From Aliishimia sp039978895 (GTDB lineage Bacteria; Pseudomonadota; Alphaproteobacteria; Rhodobacterales; Rhodobacteraceae), in NCBI GenBank assembly GCA_039978895.1, contig JBDWAL010000055.1, positions 1-64,000 of the forward strand: a DNA stretch of 64,000 nt, written 5' to 3'. Shown here piece by piece: positions 53,417 through 62,485 of the stretch (its first letter is position 1; every line of letters begins with the position of its first letter). The notes beneath the pieces are model-generated. The model searched no databases and was not told the origin of the DNA. It worked only from the letters and a program-made list of their open reading frames with translations. Made by a program: the position numbers and the translations under genes.

Positions 53417-53442
53417 AAGGCCCCACCAATTGGAAGGGCCTT
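53417..53442 (-). terminator. Terminator of the TRAP binding-protein operon
   Basis: AAGGCCC (53417-53423) pairs with GGGCCTT (53436-53442). Read on the minus strand it is followed by TTTTGGTTTT, fitting a terminator for the minus-strand genes that end at 53471. Confidence 0.7.
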
Positions 53443-53470
53443 CGGGAAAATCATATTTGCGTTGAGATGC

Positions 53471-54625
53471 TTAGACGTCAGCGAAAAGCTCTTCTGCGCC
53501 ACGTTTCGCTAGGTATTCTGCCTGACTGATTGGGCCAGCAGAACCTACCAAGGAGCGATAAGCATCGTAACTTTCGACGATACGGCGACCCATGTCGTCG
53601 TCCTCGGCTACGCTTGCAGTTACCTCAAAGGACACGCGCGCCAATTCATTCCAGACGTCATCTGGCAAGCGTGTTGGCTTCACACCGGATTCATTGAGCA
53701 ACTGAACAAGTGCCAGACCGTTGTTGCCATAATAATCCGCTGTGTGATGGGTCAGTTCAGCATCGGTAATTGTCTCGATGAGGGACCGATCCAGATCAGA
53801 CAGATTGTTCCAGAAATCAAGGTTCATACCGACGGATGCCATCGTGCCGGGTTCGTGGAAACCGGGGTAGATGTAAGTCGACAACAACTTTTGGAAACCA
53901 AACTGAAGATCATTATAAGGACCAACCCATTCAGTCGCATCGATTGACCCTTCAAACAGGGCTTCAACAATACCGCCACCAGGAAGAACAACAGCGTTAG
54001 CGCCGAGACGAGAAATCACCTGAGCCCCAAGGCCCGGCATACGCATGGTCAGGCCTTCAAAATCCTCTTTGGTTTTGATTTCCTTGTTGAACCAACCGCC
54101 CATTTGCACGCCAGTTCCGCCAACAGCCAAGGACTTGACGCCGTAATCTGCGTTAAGCTCGTCCCACAAGGCTTGCCCGCCGCCAAATTTCACCCACGCT
54201 GCCTGCTCGACCGAAGTCAGGCCAAGGGGCACAGTGGTAAAGAAGTTCAGGCCACGGTGTTTGCCTTGATAGTAATACTCAGCAGAGTGATACATTTCGA
54301 TGTCACCTGCGCTTGCCGCGTCATGCACACCTAGTGGGGGAACCAATGAGCCGGCCCAATAGATTTCTACATTGAGCCGTCCGTTTGATCCTGCGTTAAT
54401 CCCTGCAGCAACGCGCGCAGCACTGTCCGCCAAACCACCAAGACCCTGCGGCCAAGATGTCGCCATGCGAATTGTTTGCGGAGTTCCTTGCCCAATGGCG
54501 GGTGTGGACAGGGCTGCTGCCCCGGTCAAGGCGGCGCCACCACCCAACAAGGCACGACGGCGTGACATGGTTTTTTGCTCGGACTGTTGGTTCGCCAACA
54601 TCGTCTTTTTTACTGCATGTGTCAT
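53471..54625 (-). CDS. TRAP-type binding protein with twin-arginine signal
   Basis: This 384-residue DctP-family protein has a twin-arginine signal (MSRRRALLGGGAALTGAAAL, cleavage near AIGQG); a shorter start inside the signal region is possible. It shows the solute-binding layout of the family: TIRMATSWPQGLGGLADSAA, VEIYWAGSLVPPLGVHDAAS, TKEDFEGLTMRMPGLGAQVI and ALFEGSIDATEWVGPYNDL. Its start overlaps the stop of the second binding protein as ATGA. No permease genes lie nearby, so the membrane partner must be elsewhere, or the protein is a receptor only. Confidence 0.85.
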   Translation of the reverse strand: MTHAVKKTMLANQQSEQKTMSRRRALLGGGAALTGAAALSTPAIGQGTPQTIRMATSWPQGLGGLADSAARVAAGINAGSNGRLNVEIYWAGSLVPPLGVHDAASAGDIEMYHSAEYYYQGKHRGLNFFTTVPLGLTSVEQAAWVKFGGGQALWDELNADYGVKSLAVGGTGVQMGGWFNKEIKTKEDFEGLTMRMPGLGAQVISRLGANAVVLPGGGIVEALFEGSIDATEWVGPYNDLQFGFQKLLSTYIYPGFHEPGTMASVGMNLDFWNNLSDLDRSLIETITDAELTHHTADYYGNNGLALVQLLNESGVKPTRLPDDVWNELARVSFEVTASVAEDDDMGRRIVESYDAYRSLVGSAGPISQAEYLAKRGAEELFADV

Positions 54626-55656
54626 TGTGAAAGCGCTCCTTTACGACCTAAGAAAAAGGCGGTTTCCCCAATTTCGCTCCAGCGGGCAACGTCACCAATA
54701 AAGTACAGATATGCGTCTCCGACATCGGCACCCAGATTTCCGGATTCGATGATGTCGAGCATCACAGTGTTGGACGCGGAAACTTGTGCATCCCAGATAT
54801 CTTGCGGCATCTCGTGATCGGTAACACCTGATCCCGCTTGTTGCAGGGCAAGGGCGCTTTCGTGCATTGCCATTGCGCGGTTGACACCGTGCTCGGCCAT
54901 GATGCAGCGTTCGAGCAAAATTTGCTCTTCTTCAGACAATCCGTCCCATTTTGCGAGGTTGAACCCTGCTGACAAAGCTGATGCCGGGCGACCAGCATTT
55001 GGGGTTGTCATGTGGGGGAAGGTGCCAAGCAATCCGGCCTCTGCCATTTGCGCCACGTTAAGTCCTTCAAACGCGTCCAAGCTGCTAATATCGACACCAG
55101 AGGCGCGAATGTCTGTTACGTTTGCAGCCCCCATAGCCTTCATAACATTGACACCGAGACCAACAGATCCGACCTTGGCACCAGTTAGATCGCCAGCGCC
55201 CGAAAGTGGGGCTTTGGACCAGATTGGTAAGGGGCCATCATCGCCTGCCATAAAGCACTTGACGCCGTATTCTTCACCGAGCAAATCCCACATGAAGCGA
55301 CCATCTGCGACCAAAATCCAGGATTCTAGTTCGCTTGAACTCATTCCTGCGGGCATTGACGAGAAAATTCCAAAGGCGGCGTTTGTACTAATAAAGGCCT
55401 CCTCAGCGGACAAGTACATGTCCGTGCTGCCAGATGACACTGAGGATAAGAACCCTGCTGCGTCTGTTGAGGGCGCTGTTTGTACGTTGATTGTAATACT
55501 GCCACCAGAGGCGCGAGCTACACGATCGGCCAAGGCTTGGGCAGGGGCTGCACGATCTGTGATCAGGGACAAGGCCACGGCACTTTGCGCCTTGGCGGGG
55601 GTCCCTGCGACCACCATGGCACCTAATCCGGTGCCGAGTAACGTTCTGCGTTTCAT
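54622..55656 (-). CDS. Second TRAP-type binding protein, divergent paralogue
   Basis: This 344-residue protein starts at the ATG at 55656 (MKRRTLLGTGLGAMVVAGTP, GAAGGA upstream) with a twin-arginine-like signal cleaved near AKAQS. The core resembles DctP proteins but is more diverged (SVALSLITDRAAPAQALADR is near the start; DISSLDAFEGLNVAQMAEAG later). It is translationally coupled to the first binding protein. The pair may bind related solutes or work as subunits of one sensing or uptake system. Confidence 0.75.
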   Translation of the reverse strand: MKRRTLLGTGLGAMVVAGTPAKAQSAVALSLITDRAAPAQALADRVARASGGSITINVQTAPSTDAAGFLSSVSSGSTDMYLSAEEAFISTNAAFGIFSSMPAGMSSSELESWILVADGRFMWDLLGEEYGVKCFMAGDDGPLPIWSKAPLSGAGDLTGAKVGSVGLGVNVMKAMGAANVTDIRASGVDISSLDAFEGLNVAQMAEAGLLGTFPHMTTPNAGRPASALSAGFNLAKWDGLSEEEQILLERCIMAEHGVNRAMAMHESALALQQAGSGVTDHEMPQDIWDAQVSASNTVMLDIIESGNLGADVGDAYLYFIGDVARWSEIGETAFFLGRKGALSQ

Positions 55657-55745
55657 ATCAAGTATTCCTTCAAGTGTGGACTTAAAGATGGCGAGGCCAT
55701 CATCCACAAACTTATTCATATTTCGTGACGCGTTTTGCTCTTGGC

Positions 55746-57302
55746 TTAACGCAACCAGACTTCAACGCGGCGGTTGCTCTCGCGGCCGTCAGCGGTCTCG
55801 TTGCACCCTACTGGGGCAAGTGGGCCATAAGATGACACGGTCATACGGCCAGCCAACACATCGCCACCACTGGCACCGACCAGAGCGTCTCGCACACTTG
55901 TAGCTCGCAGCAACGCTAAACGTTCGTTCAGGTCGAAACGTCCGACGTTATCCGTAAAGCCAATCACAAGAACCTCACGATTCCGTGCTTCTGGGCTGTT
56001 CAAGAAAGCAACCATACGTTCAACGTCTTCGAGTGATTTGTTGTCCAACCCAGCTGAGCCTGAGGTGAAACGGAAGGTCGCTGACAAGCGATCCGCAGTC
56101 GCCAAATCGTTGGCGAAATTTTGAACCAACCCCAAAGTTGCCCCGTTGTTCGCCGACAAGATCGCCGAGGTCATCCGTGTGCCTTGCAAGCTGATCGGCT
56201 CGCTCACAACGACTTGGTCAACGTAGCCCGCGCTCGCAATCAACGGCTGTACGTCTGCTGATGTCAGGTAGTCCACAAATTCGGCACCTGTGCCGGATTG
56301 AACGCCATCACCAGTATAGGCAAAAACACGACGGCTAAGAGGGTATTCTTCGGCCTTGATTGAAAAGTCCGTGGCATAAGCGAGAGGACCACAAGTCTGC
56401 CGGATAGGAATGATGTCAGCTGAGCCTGCGCCGGATAGATTTGCGACAGTAATGGCCGCCTCGTTCGCGGCAACAGCGGCTGTGGCTGCACTTTCGCTTT
56501 CGGCGCGTTCCGCACTGCGGCGCAAACGAACACGGTTCGGGTCAAGCACAAGTTCGGTGAATGCCTGATCCAAAGAGGAACCGGCCGCTGGTAAGAGCAT
56601 TTGAATTGGTGCGTCATCGCCCCCCAATTCGGACCAGTTTCTAATGCGCCCTGATGCGATCAACGCAAGTTCTTCGAGCGATACCGAACGAACAGGGTTG
56701 TTTGGGTGCACGATCGGCACAATCGCGTCTAGTGCGATAACACGTTCGCGGCTTAGGTCGCGCAGATCCGCGCCACCGGCGGCAACAAAACCATCGGCAA
56801 TCGCGGTTGGAACTGCAAATTGGGTAATGGCCAAATCAACATCTCTGGATGCAAGTTGTGTGAAGCCAGTTTCTGCAGGTTGAACCGTCACGTCGACCGC
56901 GCCGACATTCTCGTTTGAAGCAAAGTCCTGAATTTCGATCCGTGCAACAACACCGCTTGCGTCTGCAACTGACAAACCAGTCAAGTCTCGAGATGCGGCA
57001 AATCCGTTGACAAGCGCCTGCAACAAGCTGGCGGTTTTTGGTTCGTTGACTGCGACGGCCATTTCAAGGTTCGTGCTCAATACTGGGCAATCGTCGCCAA
57101 CACAGTTGGTCGCTGAACGGGACAAACGTAGTTCACCGATGTCGGTGGAGAGAACATAGACCTCGTCATCAAACGATATTAATCTGCCGGAGATCGATAC
57201 AGCATTGTCTTTGCTGGATATTGTTACTTGTTGCGCTTGAGCAACCAAAGGCCCGACCATAAGGCAGGCAGCAAGCGCAAATTGTTTTCGTGATAGGTTC
57301 AT
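55746..57302 (-). CDS. PstS-like substrate-binding domain fused to OmpA-type domain
   Basis: This 518-residue secreted protein starts at the ATG at 57302, with GAGG 8 nt upstream and a signal peptide (about 1-23, LVAQAQQ). Residues about 95-350 form a PstS-like periplasmic binding fold (VDLAITQFAVPTAIADGFVA, SLEELALIASGRIRNWSELG, AYTGDGVQSGTGAEFVDYLT). Residues about 390-518 form an OmpA-type peptidoglycan-binding domain (VLVIGFTDNVGRFDLNERLA, LAPVGCNETADGRESNRRVE). The fusion suggests a binding protein tethered to the cell wall. Ligand unknown; phosphate is a possibility from the PstS resemblance. Confidence 0.82.
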   Translation of the reverse strand: MNLSRKQFALAACLMVGPLVAQAQQVTISSKDNAVSISGRLISFDDEVYVLSTDIGELRLSRSATNCVGDDCPVLSTNLEMAVAVNEPKTASLLQALVNGFAASRDLTGLSVADASGVVARIEIQDFASNENVGAVDVTVQPAETGFTQLASRDVDLAITQFAVPTAIADGFVAAGGADLRDLSRERVIALDAIVPIVHPNNPVRSVSLEELALIASGRIRNWSELGGDDAPIQMLLPAAGSSLDQAFTELVLDPNRVRLRRSAERAESESAATAAVAANEAAITVANLSGAGSADIIPIRQTCGPLAYATDFSIKAEEYPLSRRVFAYTGDGVQSGTGAEFVDYLTSADVQPLIASAGYVDQVVVSEPISLQGTRMTSAILSANNGATLGLVQNFANDLATADRLSATFRFTSGSAGLDNKSLEDVERMVAFLNSPEARNREVLVIGFTDNVGRFDLNERLALLRATSVRDALVGASGGDVLAGRMTVSSYGPLAPVGCNETADGRESNRRVEVWLR

Positions 57303-57746
57303 TGTCATAGCCTCAATGTTTCTTGTCGGTTCGCCGCAAAAGTGGACCCCGATCACATATCGCTATAATTCAGGGTCCAATTTGGCAAAATAATGATGCG
57401 AATGTGTTATTCGTTAATAATACGTTAATCTTTATGATTGTTTCCATTTTTGTACGTTTTTGGGCCTGATCAAGAGAAAAATGCGTCTTTTTCGATGAAT
57501 CCGAGGTTTCAATCACGCTGGATTTTGTGGCGAATTACCAGATTTTCCATACCAAACAGTATGTCTGGGCGCGCAAAGTTCGAATCTCGTTACGGTTGCG
57601 TCGCGCGCACGCCTACGTAGAGTCGCTCTCAAATTTGTTACCTGATGACTTTAAATTGTGAACCAGTCCAGTAACTGTGCAGCGCTCGCTTTCAACCCGA
57701 TCACGGCTATTGGCCGGGTTGCAAGTGATCGCACAAAGAACAGCAA
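57303..57746. other. Intergenic between the PstS/OmpA gene and the dimethylformamidase-like gene
   Basis: An AT-rich stretch around 57390-57440 (TTAATAATACGTTAAT) is the probable promoter region of the PstS/OmpA gene. I see no open frame with protein-like features in the rest. Confidence 0.4.
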
Positions 57747-59867
57747 TCAGGGTCGGTCGCCAAGAAAGTCCAACATCACGTTTCCGAGCAAAGTAGAGAC
57801 GTTGTTGTCGAAGTTGTTCCACGGCAAGCAGCCGCAAAATGTGATGGAACCCGTCGAAAATACCCGGCCGCCATCGGGGTATTGGGCGATGATCATGTCT
57901 GCGTGCATGGCATCTTTGGAACTGCCCCCCGAGAGGTTGGTCAAGTGGGTCAGCTGTTCTTCCGGAACCAACATGAAGCCAGCATCACGGGTTACAGATC
58001 GGGCCAACAAGACGGTGTCCTCGGGCGTACCAAGGCGGTGATCCATGTGATCGAGCTCAAATCCAGCGGCACCGTTCCCGGAAAACCCGAAATCGCCGAT
58101 CAAGGGGTCATCGATGCCCTCAAACACCCAATCAAAGCCACCTTCGGCGCAGGCCCGACGATATGGGTCGCCAAAAAACTCACCTTGAGCAGCAAATCCA
58201 ACACCAACCAAATCTTGTGGCGCGCGTCCATTACGACGCCAAAGGCCGCCATAGGTTCCGTCAAATGCGTTGTAGTATTCGCCCGGCTCAGCAGCCCAAG
58301 CGCGGATTCCGTCCTCGGCCCGGCGAATTTCGAGCATGCCGTTTTGGTCTTCGTGCATCGCAATGCGCCAATAAAACCCGTTCCCACCAAGATACATTAG
58401 ATTGCCGCCAGTATCGCGGTATTCGCGCAGTGCGTTCAGCGTCTCGGCGGTATGATATTCGGGATGCGTGCCAGTTGTGACCGCTTTGTATCCCGCAATC
58501 GCCTGAACCCCGTCATCTTGCAGTTCCTGATCTGTGACCAGATCATAGTCGATGCCTTTGGCGTGCAGCCAACTGATCAAATGCATGTCTGCTGGAAAGT
58601 GGCGCAATCCAGAACATTGGGCTTGGCCGAACGTCAGATAGCCGGGCTTAAGATTGAACAAAGGCCGGCGATGTGACGCATGGCAGATACCTGACCCGTC
58701 GTAATGGTAATTATACGTCGACAACCCGTAATGAGGATGCTCGGCCGGGTTATGCGGATACGCGTTCCAATCTGCTATTTTCGTCAGCCAAGACGGTTCA
58801 TAGTCGGGGCGCGCATGATTGCCGTAAATGGCATAGGTGAATGTGGACATCAAAACGCACAGTTTGGCGCGTGTGTGCCCCAGCGGTGGGCAAACGAAAA
58901 AAGGTATGGCATCTGCGTGGCCGTCGCACTCTAGTCTCATGACATAGACGCCAGAGGGCATGTCGTCAGGCACTGTAAACGTGAAATCCGTGTCCCATTG
59001 AACGTCATAAAGATCGTCGTCATGAAAATGGATCGCCCCGTAGTGTTCTGGTTTGTGGGTCCAGTTCATTTCTGACCCATCCCAAACCGATCCCGTCATA
59101 GCGCGGGCTGGATAGTTCACGAGATCAAGATTAGGACCCATCTTGGCGTGTGCAATTGTGCTCGAGATGCCTTGTGAGAAGTCCCACTCACATACAGTTT
59201 CGCCATCTACAACGATCTTTGGCGCCTCGATCTTACCGTTGAAGTGTTGACTGGCGTGATCTCTGTGCACTTGGGCGGCGACAACCGGGCGTGCTGAGCT
59301 CGCGAGGGACGGGATACCAGCACCTGTGACCACCACAGTAGGGTTCGGCGAACGATTTAGAAGACTAAATTCCAGCGAAACCGTGTCCTTAGAGATGTGC
59401 GCTGTAATCTGATACCATTGGCGTAGTTTCAAAGCAGCGTCTGCGGTGACCGTTTGCTCACCTGCTGTCAGACTTAAAGCGCCGTTTTCATCAATACGTA
59501 AATCAAAGCCGCCAAACACAAGCACGCTTTGCAGTCCGGTGGTGCGCAATGTTGGGAAAATCTTAGCACTCAATGAAATTGATTGCATTGGGGCCACGGA
59601 CAAGGCGCTTTGTGAAATTGCAAAAGACCCGGCAGAAAACGGGCGATAAACAGACGTAACCGATTTGGGCGCAAAGTGGCCGGATGCGTCTTCCTCTAGG
59701 ATGCCCGGGCCTGCGGGATTAGGGTCCGCACTGATTGAACGCACCAGTCGGGCCTGAAATGGTTTGTCCGCGCGCGAAGAGACCTTGAATTCCAAAGTGT
59801 CGCCGGGTCGAGCGGACAATCGATCCACATATCCCAGCAAGGGCAAGTCTTTAGGATTTGGTGTCAT
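57747..59867 (-). CDS. N,N-dimethylformamidase large-subunit-like protein
   Basis: This 706-residue protein resembles the large, catalytic subunit of N,N-dimethylformamidase, which hydrolyses dimethylformamide to dimethylamine and formate and is usually about 760 residues. It has an N-terminal beta-rich region with a LamG-like part (about 110-225, FGGFDLRIDENGALSLTAGE, EWDFSQGISST). The C-terminal part holds CPPLGHTRAKLCVLMSTFTY, DLVTDQELQDDGV and YLGGNGFYWRIAMHEDQNGM. No small-subunit gene is adjacent. The start ATG at 59867 begins MTPNPKDLPLLGYVDRLS; a longer upstream frame is unlikely to be translated. Natural substrate unknown; another amide is possible. Confidence 0.8.
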   Translation of the reverse strand: MTPNPKDLPLLGYVDRLSARPGDTLEFKVSSRADKPFQARLVRSISADPNPAGPGILEEDASGHFAPKSVTSVYRPFSAGSFAISQSALSVAPMQSISLSAKIFPTLRTTGLQSVLVFGGFDLRIDENGALSLTAGEQTVTADAALKLRQWYQITAHISKDTVSLEFSLLNRSPNPTVVVTGAGIPSLASSARPVVAAQVHRDHASQHFNGKIEAPKIVVDGETVCEWDFSQGISSTIAHAKMGPNLDLVNYPARAMTGSVWDGSEMNWTHKPEHYGAIHFHDDDLYDVQWDTDFTFTVPDDMPSGVYVMRLECDGHADAIPFFVCPPLGHTRAKLCVLMSTFTYAIYGNHARPDYEPSWLTKIADWNAYPHNPAEHPHYGLSTYNYHYDGSGICHASHRRPLFNLKPGYLTFGQAQCSGLRHFPADMHLISWLHAKGIDYDLVTDQELQDDGVQAIAGYKAVTTGTHPEYHTAETLNALREYRDTGGNLMYLGGNGFYWRIAMHEDQNGMLEIRRAEDGIRAWAAEPGEYYNAFDGTYGGLWRRNGRAPQDLVGVGFAAQGEFFGDPYRRACAEGGFDWVFEGIDDPLIGDFGFSGNGAAGFELDHMDHRLGTPEDTVLLARSVTRDAGFMLVPEEQLTHLTNLSGGSSKDAMHADMIIAQYPDGGRVFSTGSITFCGCLPWNNFDNNVSTLLGNVMLDFLGDRP

Positions 59868-60221
59868 GCTCTCGATCCGGTTGTGCGTGTTGTCACAGAG
59901 GTGCCGCAACCAAGGGCAACTGGCAAGCATTCTATGTGACACGCGCTAATGCGATCCCGACTGGAAACCCAATTTAGTACAGTCTGGCTTTGGTGTGTTC
60001 AGCGTCCAGAATGAGTGATGCAAGGCAACTGTCTGTTGCTTTCTCTTTTCATAAGTGTCTTTTCAAGGGACCTGTTTAAGGGCGGGTATTCCTCCACATG
60101 CAGATTAGAAAGTTATTTGCACTCCATGCGAATGATCGTTCTTATTGAATGAACTTAATCTAAAACTGATTTTTCGGCGGGAGACTAATTTGATGTTTAA
60201 GGCCTTAGTGAGCATAGTTTC
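59868..60221. other. Intergenic between divergent genes
   Basis: This gap of about 350 nt should contain the promoters of the dimethylformamidase-like gene (minus) and the RTX gene (plus). I find no further gene and no clear operator. The palindrome of the polysaccharide locus does not occur here. Confidence 0.4.
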
Positions 60222-62474
60222 ATGAGCGTTGTACCTACGGGACTGCAGTATTTTGCCAACGCGCCGTTTTTTACCGATGGATCGCAAACCGACGCTTTAA
60301 CGTTAGCGGATGGTCGCATTTTAAATCTGTTTCTTGATTTTCGCCTTGGTGCAGGTTTTCAATTCGAATTTGTGGTGCAGGGCGTCGCGATTGATCCTGT
60401 CACGCAGGTGCGCGAAGAGGTGTTCGCGATAGTCAGGGACAACACGCAAGTCTTTCTGGACGCGCCTAAAGCAACGCAATTGTCGGATGGACGGGTTGCT
60501 GTGGTCTGGGGCGAACCGCAAACCACAATGATCAGTGCGCCCAATGATTTGACGGTGCAAATCTTCAATGGCGATTGGTCGGTGTCTGTGCCCGCAACGA
60601 CGATTGTTGAAGACGCGCACAATCCGAATGAACCTTTGGACAATTACGACATTGAAGCACAAAGCGGGGGAGGGTTCGCGTTGTCATGGGTGACGTACCG
60701 CGAAAGTGGGCTGCTGCCACCTGACAGCTATGAGCGTACAATGTTGAGCCGTTTTGACGAGAATGCAGATCAGATCGGGACCTCCGTTACGATCAACGGA
60801 ACTGCGCAAGCGGCAGCTTTTGCGCCGAAGATTATGGATCTTAACAGCGGCGATGTGATCGTTGCGTGGTTTGAGGCCGAGGTGGACGAAACGACACTGT
60901 CTTTCAATGGCATAAACTTGCAGCGGTTTGACGCTGCAGGCGCGCCACTCGGAAGTGCCTTTAATGCGCCAGACCCGCCAGCTGATGGGACTGGTCTGGT
61001 GAACACCTTCCTTTTCGACACCGCGCCTTTGATCGACGGTGGCTTTGTCCTTGTGTGGATCCGGTTAACGTTGACGGATACCGACGATTTCCGCACCACG
61101 TTCGCGCAACGTTATTCTGCAAGCGGCGTCGAAATCGGCGATCCCATTGAGATCAATCAACTGACCTCGGGCACGAACGCAACTATATCTGTTGCGGGGC
61201 TTCAAGGTGGTGGATTTGTTGTCGCCTATAGCGATGAAAACGCCTCGGGGCCCGATACGGATGGGAGTGCGATCAATGTAACAGTAGTCGACACTGCAGG
61301 TTTGATTGACAGCCAAGATGTCTTGGTGAATTCAACCTATCCCGGGGATCAAGTGGCCCCTTGGGTCACTGCCACGCGGGAAGGCGGCTTTGTCGTGACA
61401 TGGGGGGAAGATGACGAGCGGGATGTGTTTGCGCGCACGTTTGATGTGTCTGCATTCTCAACCTTGCCGACTGCGGGTGATGATACGCTCACAGGCAGCG
61501 ATAACGCAGATGTTCTTAGCGCATTGTCCGGAAACGACATTCTTTTGGGATTGGACGGCGACGATACGTTATCTGGCGGCGCCGGGGATGACATCCTGAA
61601 CGGTGGGGCAGGGAACGACACCGTAACCTACGCAGATGCGGGCGGTCGGGTGGCTGTTTTCTTGGCGAGGTCAGCGGGTGATCTCGGCAGCGGACAAGGT
61701 GTGGACACCTTCTTCAGTATTGAGAATGTCATCGGGTCCAATTTTGACGACCGTTTGGTTGGTGACAACGCAGACAATGTGTTGAGCGGTGGTGCTGGTG
61801 CGGATGTGTTGATCGGATTGGCAGGGAATGACACGCTCAACGGTGGTGATGGCGCGGATGACCTGACAGGCAGTGGTGGAAATGATGAACTCAACGGGGG
61901 GTTCGGGGCCGATATTCTGAACGGTTTGGGTGGTGCGGACGTACTAAACGGCGGCGGTGGGGATGACGACATTTTCGCAGGCCTCGGCGTCGATGTCGTG
62001 AATGGCAATGCCGGTGATGATCTTATCTTTGGCAATTTTGGACAGGATACACTGCGTGGTGGTCTGGATGACGACGATATCCGTGCAGGTGGTAGTGCCG
62101 ATTTTGTGGAAGGTGGCGACGGTAAGGACAAGCTTGTTGGCGGCAACGGCAAAGACCTGTTGTATGGCGGCGCGGACAATGATGTGCTGACAGGGGGCAA
62201 TGGCGACGGTTTGGGCGACGATTTGCGCGATGTCTTTGTGTTTAAAAGCGCGGCAAATGGCGGGGGTGGGTTTGATCGAATTCGTGATTTTGAGGACACG
62301 GTAGATAAGCTGGACCTGACAGATTCAGGCTACACGAGCTTTGCCGAAGTTCTTGCCGATGCAACGAACAAGGGTGCCAATCTTGAGATAGATTTCGACT
62401 TTGGCGGCATTCTGGTGATTGAAAACTTCCAAGTCGCGGAATTCACAGCGGGCGATGTTCTTGGGTTGCTTTGA
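60222..62474 (+). CDS. RTX calcium-binding protein with beta-rich N-terminal region
   Basis: This is a 750-residue protein. Residues 1-400 consist of repeated beta-rich units (DALTLADGRILNLFLDFRLG, LSDGRVAVVWGEPQTTM, GGFALSWVTYRE, GGFVLVWIRLTLTDTDDFRT, GGGFVVAYSDENASGPDTD, GGFVVTWGEDDERDVFART) that look like a propeller or a tandem-repeat stalk. Residues about 420-670 carry two blocks of calcium-binding GGxGxDxLx repeats. The C-terminus (GGGFDRIRDFEDTVDKLDLT) is like the tail of the RTX sulfatase. There is no signal peptide, so type I secretion is likely. It lies 11 nt before an amidohydrolase gene. Confidence 0.85.
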   Translation: MSVVPTGLQYFANAPFFTDGSQTDALTLADGRILNLFLDFRLGAGFQFEFVVQGVAIDPVTQVREEVFAIVRDNTQVFLDAPKATQLSDGRVAVVWGEPQTTMISAPNDLTVQIFNGDWSVSVPATTIVEDAHNPNEPLDNYDIEAQSGGGFALSWVTYRESGLLPPDSYERTMLSRFDENADQIGTSVTINGTAQAAAFAPKIMDLNSGDVIVAWFEAEVDETTLSFNGINLQRFDAAGAPLGSAFNAPDPPADGTGLVNTFLFDTAPLIDGGFVLVWIRLTLTDTDDFRTTFAQRYSASGVEIGDPIEINQLTSGTNATISVAGLQGGGFVVAYSDENASGPDTDGSAINVTVVDTAGLIDSQDVLVNSTYPGDQVAPWVTATREGGFVVTWGEDDERDVFARTFDVSAFSTLPTAGDDTLTGSDNADVLSALSGNDILLGLDGDDTLSGGAGDDILNGGAGNDTVTYADAGGRVAVFLARSAGDLGSGQGVDTFFSIENVIGSNFDDRLVGDNADNVLSGGAGADVLIGLAGNDTLNGGDGADDLTGSGGNDELNGGFGADILNGLGGADVLNGGGGDDDIFAGLGVDVVNGNAGDDLIFGNFGQDTLRGGLDDDDIRAGGSADFVEGGDGKDKLVGGNGKDLLYGGADNDVLTGGNGDGLGDDLRDVFVFKSAANGGGGFDRIRDFEDTVDKLDLTDSGYTSFAEVLADATNKGANLEIDFDFGGILVIENFQVAEFTAGDVLGLL

Positions 62475-62485
62475 GGAAGATTAGG

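Noticed and set aside
54881..55903. 340-codon open frame antisense to a binding-protein gene
   Set aside because: It crosses two real genes and an intergenic gap and lacks a start signal.
61628..62299. 223-residue proline-rich open frame on the minus strand
   Set aside because: It is the antisense of the RTX repeats at 60222-62474 and has no ribosome-binding site or family features.
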